Shown one piece after another: positions 49,118-56,567 of a stretch of 64,000 nt of DNA; position 1 is the stretch's first letter, and each line of letters opens with the position of its first letter. Source of the DNA: Rhodococcus jostii RHA1. GTDB taxonomy: Bacteria > Actinomycetota > Actinomycetes > Mycobacteriales > Mycobacteriaceae. The translations under genes were made by a program, and so were the position numbers. Below the pieces are notes generated by a model. It saw nothing but the letters and a program-made list of their open reading frames with translations, ran no database searches and was not told where the DNA came from. The DNA lies in NCBI RefSeq assembly GCF_000014565.1, contig NC_008268.1:186001-250000 (forward strand). Reading direction: 5' to 3'.

Positions 49118-49998
49118 CGACCGGCCCTCAGCAGCACCCGGTCGAGGGCGGCAGCGGACGGTGCCACGTCGGTCCCCGAGCGCCAGACGATGCGCACGCG
49201 CAGCGCGAGGTCTTCGCGCAGCAGATCGACCCAGGCCACACCCGGCATCACCGTCGGTGCCGTCGCCGTCACGCCGAAATGACCGCCTGCGGCCACGTGC
49301 GTGAAAATTTCGCGCGGACCCGGTGCGACCACGATGTCCGGGTCCAGCCCTCGGGCCCGCCACAGGTCGACGAACAGGTCGTGGGCAGGCGGATTGTCCG
49401 AGCGTGGACCGGTGGCCAACGCCAGCCCGCGCAGCATCCGGACCTGTGCCTTCTTCGCGACCGCCGCCGGGTGGTCGTCCGGCACCACCACCCACCGCCG
49501 AAGCTTCAGCACCGGCCCGCTGTCGAGACCGGTGAGCAGAGCGGGATGCTCGACCACGGCGACGTCGAGACTGCCCGTGCGGACGGCGTCCACGAGTTCG
49601 GTGGTGGACGCCGTGGTCGTCACCACCCGGGTGGGCCGGGTCTCGTCCGCGTCGCGGAGGGCACGGACACACCGCACCACCACACCGTCGGCTACCGAGT
49701 GCGGGACACCCCATCGCACCACCGCGTCGCGACCGCCGGCGATGCGGTGCGCCTCGTCCTCGAATCGGGCGGCGTCGGCGACGAGAAGTCGCGCACGCGG
49801 AAGCAATTGGCGTCCGGCGTCGGTGAGTCCGATTCCGCGGGCACTGCGATGGACCAGCTCCGCGCCGAGTCGCTGTTCGAGCCGCCGCACTCCCTGTGAC
49901 AGCGGCGGCTGCGTCATCCCGAGCCTGGATGCGGCGTTGCCGAAATGTCCCTCCTCCGCAACGGCGACAAAGAAACTGAGGTGGCGGAGCAGATCCAT
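49114..49998 (-). CDS. LysR-family regulator (AmpR/BlaA-like)
   Basis: This 294-residue regulator has an N-terminal winged helix-turn-helix (HLSFFVAVAEEGHFGNAASRLGMTQPPLSQGVRRLEQRLGAELVHRS, about residues 6-52) and a LysR effector domain. ATG 49998 (MDLLRHLSFF) is favoured by family length; 50007 and 50058 are in-frame alternatives. It is divergent from a class A beta-lactamase gene and coupled to the BlaB-like gene, so it probably activates that beta-lactamase when beta-lactams or cell-wall fragments appear. Confidence 0.88.
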   Translation of the reverse strand: MDLLRHLSFFVAVAEEGHFGNAASRLGMTQPPLSQGVRRLEQRLGAELVHRSARGIGLTDAGRQLLPRARLLVADAARFEDEAHRIAGGRDAVVRWGVPHSVADGVVVRCVRALRDADETRPTRVVTTTASTTELVDAVRTGSLDVAVVEHPALLTGLDSGPVLKLRRWVVVPDDHPAAVAKKAQVRMLRGLALATGPRSDNPPAHDLFVDLWRARGLDPDIVVAPGPREIFTHVAAGGHFGVTATAPTVMPGVAWVDLLREDLALRVRIVWRSGTDVAPSAAALDRVLLRAGR

Positions 49999-50154
49999 GG
50001 CGACCATTGAATCAGTTCCGGCCGCCCCCATCTCGCGACGCCATCGTTTCCCGGGCACAAAACGTTGCCCTGAACTGGGGTGATAGCGCGCCCGACTCGC
50101 GACGACGCCGCTTTCGTCTTTGCGCTATGAGTGTCCGCATCCGACATTGGATCC
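49999..50154. promoter_or_regulatory. Divergent promoter region, lysR and beta-lactamase
   Basis: ATAGCGC (50083-50089) and GCGCTAT (50122-50128) form a widely spaced inverted repeat between the two starts. It could mark two LysR binding half-sites, but the 32-nt gap is larger than a classic LysR T-N11-A box. No -10/-35 pair is clear. Confidence 0.3.
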
Positions 50155-51108
50155 ATGTCCACCCACCGAAATCATCCGAAGCCCAGGCGCACCGGTCGCC
50201 GAGGTGCCGTCGCCCTCGCGCTGGCTCTGCCCTTGCTGCTCGGGGCGTGCACGGCCACCGCGGAGCAAGCCCAGCCCACCACATCGGTGGCCGCGATACC
50301 GGATCGCCGGTCCCTCGACGCGACGATCGACGCCCTGGAGGCGCAGTACTCCACGCGGATCGGAGTGACGGCCGTCAATCCCGCGACCGGCGAGGTCTAC
50401 AGCCACCGGGGTGACGAACGGTTCGCGATGTGCTCCACGTTCAAGGCCTACGCATCCGCGGCGGTTCTGCGCAAGACCGAGGACGGGTCGACGTCACTCG
50501 ACAAGACGGTCGTGATCGAACCCGGCGACCTCGTCGAGAACTCGCCGGTCACCGCCGCAGCGGTCGGCGCCCCGATGACGTTGGGGCAGATCGCCGAAGC
50601 CGCGTTGACGCAGAGCGACAACACCGCCGGGAACTACCTGCTCCGGGAGATCGGCGGGCCGCAGGCGATCACCGCCCTCGCCCGGGACGTCGGCGACGGG
50701 GGCACACGGCTGGACCGGTGGGAGACCGAACTCAACACCGCATTCCGCGACGACCCCCGGGACACGACGACACCGAACGGCCTCGCGCAGGGTTTCCGGG
50801 CGCTGCTCCTCGGAGATGCCCTCGACACGGCGAGCCGCGATCAGCTTCTCGAGTGGATGCGGGCGAGCAAGACGTCGGACAAGCGAATGCGCGCCGGTCT
50901 GCCGACCGGGTGGACTGCCGCCGACAAGACCGGTGGCGGCGGGTTCGGCACCGCCAACGATGCCGGTGTCGCGTGGAGTCCGGACGGCGCACCCCTCGTC
51001 CTCGCCATCCTCACCGACAGCCTCACCAATCAGCAGGACGCGCAGGGAAACAACCAGGCGATCGCCGACACCACCGCGGCCGTCATCGAAGGCTTGACTG
51101 CGCCGTGA
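50155..51108 (+). CDS. bla: Class A beta-lactamase, probable lipoprotein
   Basis: This 317-residue enzyme hydrolyses beta-lactams outside the membrane. A basic N-terminus and hydrophobic core end in the lipobox LLLGAC with Cys32, so it is probably lipid-anchored, fitting the presence of lnt. Class A motifs are complete: Ser94-x-x-Lys97 (CSTFK), SDN (154-156), Glu190 in RWETELN and KTG (258-260). ATG 50155 was chosen because the signal sequence starts there; GTG 50131 is in frame. It is controlled presumably by the divergent LysR/BlaB-like pair. Confidence 0.93.
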   Translation: MSTHRNHPKPRRTGRRGAVALALALPLLLGACTATAEQAQPTTSVAAIPDRRSLDATIDALEAQYSTRIGVTAVNPATGEVYSHRGDERFAMCSTFKAYASAAVLRKTEDGSTSLDKTVVIEPGDLVENSPVTAAAVGAPMTLGQIAEAALTQSDNTAGNYLLREIGGPQAITALARDVGDGGTRLDRWETELNTAFRDDPRDTTTPNGLAQGFRALLLGDALDTASRDQLLEWMRASKTSDKRMRAGLPTGWTAADKTGGGGFGTANDAGVAWSPDGAPLVLAILTDSLTNQQDAQGNNQAIADTTAAVIEGLTAP

Positions 51109-51272
51109 GCCATCTGAGCAAGGCGCGGGGAGCCGGCCGACCTGTGACGGCCCGACTCCCCCGCCGCCGAAGGCTACGGGCGACGGCAGTCTCGTGCACC
51201 CGTACCAAACCTCGCTCTCGACTGCACAGGTGACCCACTAGCTGGTGGGTCGAGGTGCGGAGCGAACTGCCG

Positions 51273-51593
51273 CTAGCTCACGACGTCGTGACCGCGCATC
51301 GCCCGGCGCAGCGGCCTTTCCGTCTTGGCGACGCGCCGCCCGGCCACCGTCAACATCGGGCGCGGAATGCCGATACCCATCACCGGCACCCCTGTCACAT
51401 ACCCTTCCCGGTAGAGGTAATTCGACGCATCGGCCACTTCGTCCCGGTTCAGGGGCGCGGGCGCCCAGCCAACGGTCTCACCGATGGCATCCGCGTCCAG
51501 AATCGGACTTCGGTACCCTTCCGTGGTCTTCGCGAGAAGCCAACGCAGAACAGCGTCACGAACCGCCCACTGACGATCGGTAGCTGCATTCAC
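51273..51593 (-). CDS. Hypothetical protein, winged-helix-like
   Basis: This 106-residue protein has an N-terminal part (DRQWAVRDAVLRWLLAKTTEGYRSPILDADAIGE...NRDEVADASNYLYREGYVTG) that looks like a small winged helix with a recognition region. A C-terminal tail of the type PRPMLTVAGRRVAKTERPLRR follows. GTG 51593 has GGAGG 8 nt upstream. The genes on both sides are unrelated. I assign no function. Confidence 0.65.
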   Translation of the reverse strand: MNAATDRQWAVRDAVLRWLLAKTTEGYRSPILDADAIGETVGWAPAPLNRDEVADASNYLYREGYVTGVPVMGIGIPRPMLTVAGRRVAKTERPLRRAMRGHDVVS

Positions 51594-51739
51594 ATTTCAG
51601 TCCTCCGGTAGATGCCGTTGATGCTTGCATGCACCATAGCCACCGCCCAGGAATAAGCAAGTTCGTGAGCGTTCCTGCGGTTCTTGGGATCTCACGGAAG
51701 GATGCTTCCAGCTCGGCACCACGTTCGAGTCGGATACCG

Positions 51740-51757
51740 AAGTGGACTTATCCACTT
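51740..51757. promoter_or_regulatory. Inverted repeat upstream of 40-residue gene
   Basis: AAGTGGA and TCCACTT form perfect 7-bp arms around CTTA. The repeat lies 56 bp before the start at 51813, so it could be an operator or a small leader hairpin. The rest of 51594-51812 shows no gene. Confidence 0.35.
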
Positions 51758-51812
51758 TCCTGGGTATGGTCGGGATCAGTTCGTGGTTGCCACTTCCGAA
51801 GATGGAGCGACA

Positions 51813-51935
51813 ATGGCTGACAAATCCGCCGTCAAGAGTTCGAAACAGTCCGCACGCGCACTCAAGGAGCGCCGGGCGGAGAAGCGGGCGAAGGCCCAGG
51901 AGTCGACGGCGATCATCCGAAAGAGGAAGGGCTGA
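51813..51935 (+). CDS. 40-residue lysine/arginine-rich protein
   Basis: This very small basic protein is mostly one charged helix (MADKSAVKSSKQSARALKER, then RAEKRAKAQESTAIIRKRKG). GGAGCGACA precedes ATG 51813. The composition suggests nucleic-acid or ribosome contact, but that is inference only. Longer in-frame starts to the left give sequence of poor coding character. Confidence 0.55.
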   Translation: MADKSAVKSSKQSARALKERRAEKRAKAQESTAIIRKRKG

Positions 51936-51950
51936 AGTCGCATTGAAGGT

Positions 51951-52360
51951 TCACGACGTGCTCAGCTGGCGATGAAGCGCACCACCGTCCCCATAGTCGG
52001 TGCTGGTAATGATGCGGTTGCCTTTCACTTCCAGCATCTGTACTCCGGCCAGGTGCACACTCCGCCCTTTCGGCCCGTACGGGCCCAGGCGGCCATTCAA
52101 GTGGCCGGATAGTGCGTAGGTCACCGCCGCACGGTTGCCATCGATGAGCGTGTCATCAAGGTTCGAGACCGGCGGCGATCTTCTCCGGTGTGCGATGGTC
52201 CGCGCCGGTTGCGATATCGCGGTGCCGACATAGCGGAGCGTAGAGCTTTGCGACGTCCGCGGGGCGGTGGGGCGACCCGTAACTCGAACGCGGGGACAGC
52301 GTGTTCGGTGTGAAGGACTCGCTGATCAAGAACTTCGTGGAGCAACCCCCAGGGACACCC
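51951..52360 (-). pseudogene. SnoaL-like (NTF2-fold) protein remnant
   Basis: The minus strand ends with a clear SnoaL-like tail: LDDTLIDGNRAAVTYALSGH, LNGRLGPYGPKGR, then LAGVQMLEVKGNRIITSTDY, stopping at 51951. Upstream of about 52165 the plausible continuation is in other frames ([20 protein letters not shown]; then DVAKLYAPLCRHRDI; then DHRTPEKIAAGLE), so the gene looks broken by two or more frameshifts. The 5' limit is a guess. This remnant occupies most of the gap between 51935 and 52588. Confidence 0.45.
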
Positions 52361-52524
52361 ATCCCCGATGGGCGCCGCATCGGCGACCGGACCTGGTCTC
52401 GATGCGGGCTCGACATAGTCCGTGCACCAGAACAGATTTGATTCTCGCCGTCGGTGCATGCATAGCTCTGCCACGAAGGACGAGGAGGCCCACCCCGGCC
52501 CGGCGCACGGAACGTACACAACCC

Positions 52525-52560
52525 TTGACTCGGACACCTACCATCCGAGTAAACTCGGAC
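52525..52560 (+). promoter_or_regulatory. Promoter with three RsrR-like half-sites
   Basis: A -35-like TTGACT (52525-52530) is followed by alternating half-sites ACTCGGA (52528-52534), TCCGAGT (52544-52550) and ACTCGGA (52553-52559). They form two overlapping inverted repeats, one with a 9-nt and one with a 2-nt centre. A TAAACT at 52550-52555 could be the -10. The sites cover the whole promoter of the NmrA-like gene, so binding would repress it. Confidence 0.65.
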
Positions 52561-52587
52561 AATATAAATCCACGTTAGGAGACGGGT

Positions 52588-53337
52588 ATGAAGATCGTCA
52601 TTTTCGGAACCGGACTGATCGGGAGTCAGGTCGCATCAAAGCTGACCGAGACCGGTCACGACGTCGCTGCACTCGGTCGCGGCGACGGCATCGACACCAC
52701 CACCGGCAAGGGCGTCGCGGAGGCTGTGGAGGACGCCGACGTCGTCGTGGACCTGACCAACTCGCCGTCATGGGAAGACGACGACGTCCTGGCTTTTTTC
52801 CGCGAATCGACGAACCACCTGCTCGCCGCCGAAGAGGCGGCAGGCGTCCGGCACCATGTCGTCCTGTCCATCGTCGGCGCCGACCGGCTCCCCGACTCCG
52901 GATACATGCGCGCCAAAGTCGCCCAGGAGGATCTGGTCAAGTCCGGCCCCATCCCCTACTCGATCGTGCGGTCGACGCAGTTCTTCGAGTTCATCGCCGG
53001 TATCGCCGACGCAGGCACTGTCGGCGACACGGTTCATGCGACCCCGGCACACCTTCAGCCGATCGCCTCGCACGACGTCGTCACCCGGGTAGCCGAAGTC
53101 GCCGTGGGCGCCCCGCTCGACGGCACGATCGAGATTGCCGGGCCGGAACCGCTCGGCATCGATGCACTCGTTCGACGGCTGTTCGCGGCGACCGGCGACC
53201 AGCGGACCGTGACCACCGACCCCGACACCGGCTATTTCGGCGCCAAGCTCGATGACGCTGCGATCACACCGACACCCGGCGCCAATGCCTGGATCGCACC
53301 GACCACGCTGGACGAGTGGTTGCGCGAACACGCCTGA
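52588..53337 (+). CDS. NmrA-like NAD(P)-binding protein
   Basis: This 249-residue atypical short-chain dehydrogenase-like protein has the nucleotide-binding MKIVIFGTGLIGSQVASKL at the N-terminus (GxGxxG). VVDLTNSPSWEDDDVLAFF and HHVVLSIVGADRLPDSGYMRAKVAQE follow, then PYSIVRSTQFFEFI. It lacks the full SDR catalytic tetrad in the usual form, fitting NmrA-type redox sensors or weak oxidoreductases. AGGAG lies 8 nt before ATG 52588. The Rrf2 gene follows after 59 bp on the same strand. In Streptomyces, RsrR is also paired with an NmrA-like gene. Confidence 0.87.
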   Translation: MKIVIFGTGLIGSQVASKLTETGHDVAALGRGDGIDTTTGKGVAEAVEDADVVVDLTNSPSWEDDDVLAFFRESTNHLLAAEEAAGVRHHVVLSIVGADRLPDSGYMRAKVAQEDLVKSGPIPYSIVRSTQFFEFIAGIADAGTVGDTVHATPAHLQPIASHDVVTRVAEVAVGAPLDGTIEIAGPEPLGIDALVRRLFAATGDQRTVTTDPDTGYFGAKLDDAAITPTPGANAWIAPTTLDEWLREHA

Positions 53338-53396
53338 CACGATGATGCAGTACCACCCCACAACACCGACACCGGGGCGTGGATAGAGTCGTGGCC

Positions 53397-53858
53397 ATGA
53401 AGCTTTCCGGCGGCGTGGAGTGGGCACTTCACTGCTGCGTGGTTCTCAGCCAGGCCGAGAGCCCGGTACCCACGGCCCGGCTGGCCGAACTGCACGGTGT
53501 GTCGAAGACCTACCTCGCCAAGCATCTACAGTCGCTCGCACGTGCCGGCCTCGTCCACCCCACCGAGGGGCGCGATGGCGGATACGTCCTGACCCGCGCA
53601 CCCGAGGCCATCACCGTCCTCGACGTCGTCCAGGCCGTCGACGGAACCGAGCCCGCCTTTCGGTGCACCGAGATCCGCAGGCAAGGAGTGCTCGCCGCCC
53701 CTCCAGAGCAGTGCCGCTCCGCGTGCGGCATCGCGAAAGTCATGGCCGGTGCCGAACAGGCTTGGCGCGCATCACTATCGAGTGTGACGATCGCCGACCT
53801 CGGCGCAACGATAGACCTCACCGTCCTCAAACACATCTTGGCGACGTCTACGACCTGA
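53397..53858 (+). CDS. rsrR: Rrf2-family [2Fe-2S] redox regulator, RsrR-like
   Basis: This 153-residue regulator has an N-terminal winged helix (MKLSGGVEWALHCCVVLSQA...LAELHGVSKTYLAKHLQSLARAGLV). Glu8, Trp9, His12, Cys90 and Cys110 are present. As I recall the RsrR literature, the Streptomyces venezuelae protein binds its [2Fe-2S] cluster with Glu8, His12, Cys90 and Cys110, and Trp9 moves on redox change. All five positions agree here, without gaps. A further Cys106 is present. It should sense redox state and repress the NmrA-like gene through the half-sites at 52528-52559. Confidence 0.87.
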   Translation: MKLSGGVEWALHCCVVLSQAESPVPTARLAELHGVSKTYLAKHLQSLARAGLVHPTEGRDGGYVLTRAPEAITVLDVVQAVDGTEPAFRCTEIRRQGVLAAPPEQCRSACGIAKVMAGAEQAWRASLSSVTIADLGATIDLTVLKHILATSTT

Positions 53859-53927
53859 GGTCACCCGCGGCAGACGGAACGCGAGATTCCTGACTTCCCC
53901 CACCGTGAACCGCCCTACGATCGATGG

Positions 53928-54122
53928 ATGGAGACCGGAACCGACGAGACCAAGACCTGTTCGTTCTGCCGCGGTCCGATCGGATACGAGATCAAGGACG
54001 CTCATGCGGGCTTCGCGTCACTGCCCCCGGGTAAGCGATATCGCGTCTTCCACTGCATGAATCGATGCCCACGATCGGCGCCGGACGGCCTCGAATGCGG
54101 ACACCGCCACGAATACCTCTGA
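53928..54122 (+). CDS. Small cysteine-rich, zinc-ribbon-like protein
   Basis: This 64-residue protein has CSFC near residues 11-14 and HCMNRC near 42-47. A further Cys and several His residues lie near the end (GLECGHRHEYL), suggesting a bound metal. ATG 53928 lacks a strong ribosome site. It stands alone after rsrR and convergent to a secreted-protein gene. I recognise no family. Confidence 0.55.
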   Translation: METGTDETKTCSFCRGPIGYEIKDAHAGFASLPPGKRYRVFHCMNRCPRSAPDGLECGHRHEYL

Positions 54123-54175
54123 CCCGTCCGTCAATGCTCGCCGGGAGCGTTCGGCCCAGCGGGGTCATGCCCTGC

Positions 54176-54478
54176 TCACCCGCGTGAGAGTCCGGGCTGA
54201 GTCTGAATCTGTCCGGGACCGCCCTTGAAACCGCCGGCCTTGCCCACCGTCCATTCCCCGTCCGCACCGCATACCAGGGCGCCGTTGCGGTCTCCGGGCT
54301 TGCCGTACGTCACTGTCTCGTTGCCCTGCGAGTCCGTGTTCACGATCGGGCACGGGCCACCGGTGGGCCCGTTCGGGCCGATCGGCTCGGCATGCGCAAC
54401 GGACGCCGCCCCGAAGGCACTCAGGACGGGAAGAGCAGCGAAAGCGACAGCGGCAATGGTGCGGCGGGCGTTGATCAT
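54176..54478 (-). CDS. Small secreted protein
   Basis: This 100-residue protein has a clear Sec signal peptide (MINARRTIAAVAFAALPVLS, then AFGAASVAHAEP, cleaved near residue 30). The short mature part has two cysteines (GGPCPIV and ALVCGADG), which could form one disulfide, and is rich in Gly and Pro. GGAG precedes ATG 54478. No enzymatic motif is seen. Confidence 0.7.
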   Translation of the reverse strand: MINARRTIAAVAFAALPVLSAFGAASVAHAEPIGPNGPTGGPCPIVNTDSQGNETVTYGKPGDRNGALVCGADGEWTVGKAGGFKGGPGQIQTQPGLSRG

Positions 54479-54648
54479 TCAGTATCTCCAAGGGATGGTC
54501 GGATAGTGCTTCGTTGACAGGTACAACTCTGCCCACTCCAGCGCCCGAACTGAACCAACCCTCGGGGGGCTTCGCGGCACCCCTGGGATGGAATCACCCC
54601 ACCCTTACGGAGATCGATCGCAACATACCGACTTCCGGGATCGGGTGT

Positions 54649-55089
54649 TCAGAGCCGGTTCGGACCCGAACCTTCCACGGCGAGTTGGTCTTCGGGATTG
54701 AGCAGATAGCACGCCTTCATCGACAGGCAACCACACCCGATGCATCCGGTGAGCTCGTGTTCGAGACGCTCGATACGCTTGCGCTGATCCTCGAGCTGCA
54801 CCCGCCACAGCTTCGATACGCGCTGCCAGTCGCGGATCGACGGCATCCGGTCGGCCGGGAGCGTCTCGAACACCGCTCCCACGTCGGCCAGTGGAATCCC
54901 GAGCCGTTTGGCCACCACGATCAGCGAGATCCGCCGGAGCATGTGCCGTTCGTACCGGCGTTGATTCCCGGACGTCCGCGTCGACGCGATCAGTCCGAGC
55001 TGCTCGTAGTAATGGAGCGCCGAGACGGCCACACCGGTCCGACGGGACACCTCCCCCACCGACAGCAGATCCTTCGGATCCAATGACAT
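54649..55089 (-). CDS. soxR: SoxR redox-sensing MerR-family activator
   Basis: This 146-residue protein has a MerR DNA-binding domain at the N-terminus (LLSVGEVSRRTGVAVSALHYYEQLGLI...RRYERHMLRRI) and a dimerisation helix. The [2Fe-2S] ligand set Cys-x2-Cys-x-Cys-x5-Cys occurs in TGCIGCGCLSMKACYLL, which defines SoxR. It responds to redox-cycling compounds. ATG 55089 is preceded by an AGGGGCGG-like site; GTG 55092 directly before it is also possible. It is divergent from an MFS exporter gene, a usual SoxR target in actinobacteria. Confidence 0.95.
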   Translation of the reverse strand: MSLDPKDLLSVGEVSRRTGVAVSALHYYEQLGLIASTRTSGNQRRYERHMLRRISLIVVAKRLGIPLADVGAVFETLPADRMPSIRDWQRVSKLWRVQLEDQRKRIERLEHELTGCIGCGCLSMKACYLLNPEDQLAVEGSGPNRL

Positions 55090-55101
55090 CACATCCGCCC
55101 C

Positions 55102-55132
55102 TTGACCTCGAGTCCACTCGAGATTTTAGCGT
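55102..55132 (+). promoter_or_regulatory. SoxR box within a 19-bp-spaced promoter
   Basis: A perfect inverted repeat CTCGAGT-CC-ACTCGAG lies at 55107-55122. A -35-like TTGACC (55102-55107) and a weak -10-like TAGCGT (55127-55132) are 19 bp apart, as in MerR-activated promoters, with the box in the spacer. Transcription would start about at ATG 55140, giving a leaderless or nearly leaderless mRNA. Confidence 0.7.
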
Positions 55133-55139
55133 GGTGTGC

Positions 55140-56567
55140 ATGACATCGACCGCCCCGTCACCGGCCAGCTGGTCCGAACTGCTCGGACCCCGTTGCCGCT
55201 CCACCTCCGCCGTCCTCGCCGGCGGTGTGGGACTGCACGCCGTCAACATCTTTCTGACGACGAGCCTGCTGCCCACCGCCATCGGCGAACTCGGGCGCGA
55301 ATCGCTGTACGCGTGGAGCGCGACCGTCTTCATGGTGGCGTCCGTGATCTCGTCGATGACCGTCAGCCGGCTGCTCGCACATCGCGGGGCGCTCGGTGCG
55401 TACCTGTTCGCCCTGGTTCCGTTCTTCGTCGGCACGATGATCTGCGCCGTCAGCCCGTCGATGGAGGTGCTCCTCGTCGGACGAGCTGTCCAGGGGGTCG
55501 GTGGGGGCCTGCTCGCGGGGCTCGGTTACGCGGTACTGCGCGAGGCGCTACCGGAGCATCTGTGGGCCCGCGCGACCGCGCTGGTCTCGGCGATGTGGGG
55601 CGTCGGAACCCTGGCCGGACCGGCGATCGGTGGGCTGTTCGCGCAACTCGGCCAGTGGCGTCTCGCGTTCGTCGCCCTGGCAGTGGTCACCGCCGCCATC
55701 GCCGTGATCGCGCCCCGGGCGTTGCCGCGCACCGAGCGTGTGCGTGGCGGAGAACCCGTGCCTGCCACGTCACTCGTCCTGCTCACCCTCGCGACGATCG
55801 CAATCAGCGTGGCGAGCATCGTCGGCAACCGGACCCACATGCTGGCGCTGATCGCGGTCGGTGCCGCGTTCATCGTTCTCTTCCTGGCCTGGGAGCGGCG
55901 ATCACCGCGCCGGGTGTTGCCGCAGTCGACGTACACCCGGGCGTCGTCCCTGAAGTGGATCTACCTCACCATCGCGGTGCTCGCGTCCGGCACCGTGTCG
56001 GAGGCCTTCACACCGCTGTTCGGTCAACGACTCGCCGGACTGGTGCCGTTTGCCGCAGGATTCCTCGGCGCCATGATGTCGGTGGGATGGTCGGCGACCA
56101 TGATCTTCAGCTCCGACATCTCCCGCCAGCGTGCGCAGACGGCGGCGAAGATCGCCGGACCTGCGGTCCTCGCCGCCGGCCTGCTCCTCACGGCGGCACT
56201 CTGGCGTGACGCCGCCGGACCGGTCACGGTGATTCTGTGGGCGGGCACCCTGGCCATCGCAGGTGCCGGAATCGGCCTCGCCTTCCCACACCTGATGGTC
56301 GCCGCCATGCGGAGCACCGACGACGAGCAGGAGGGAGCGAAGGCCGCGGCCGGGCTCAACACGGTCGAGTTGATCGCTATGGCCGTGGGATCAGCCGTCG
56401 CCGGTGTACTGGTCAATCTCGGTGCGCCCTCGACCCTCGCCTCCGCACGACTACTCTTCCTCGGCCTCGGCGTCATCGCGGCGGTCGGCGTGTTCACCGC
56501 GTACCGCGCGACCCGGCAAGCCGAGCGCGAGGACGCCGGACGGCCCTACGTCCGCGACGCGAAGTGA
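55140..56567 (+). CDS. MFS drug-efflux-type transporter
   Basis: This 475-residue protein has about 12-14 hydrophobic segments. It has the MFS cytoplasmic loop motifs (SRLLAHRGALGAYLFA between helices 2 and 3) and GRAVQGVGGGLLAGLGYAVLREALPEHLWARATALVSAMWG, typical of drug:H+ antiporters. ATG 55140 follows the SoxR promoter by only 7 bp; GTG 55134 is in frame. SoxR control suggests it exports redox-active metabolites or antibiotics. Its 3' end overlaps the convergent lyase gene by 22 bp. Confidence 0.88.
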   Translation: MTSTAPSPASWSELLGPRCRSTSAVLAGGVGLHAVNIFLTTSLLPTAIGELGRESLYAWSATVFMVASVISSMTVSRLLAHRGALGAYLFALVPFFVGTMICAVSPSMEVLLVGRAVQGVGGGLLAGLGYAVLREALPEHLWARATALVSAMWGVGTLAGPAIGGLFAQLGQWRLAFVALAVVTAAIAVIAPRALPRTERVRGGEPVPATSLVLLTLATIAISVASIVGNRTHMLALIAVGAAFIVLFLAWERRSPRRVLPQSTYTRASSLKWIYLTIAVLASGTVSEAFTPLFGQRLAGLVPFAAGFLGAMMSVGWSATMIFSSDISRQRAQTAAKIAGPAVLAAGLLLTAALWRDAAGPVTVILWAGTLAIAGAGIGLAFPHLMVAAMRSTDDEQEGAKAAAGLNTVELIAMAVGSAVAGVLVNLGAPSTLASARLLFLGLGVIAAVGVFTAYRATRQAEREDAGRPYVRDAK

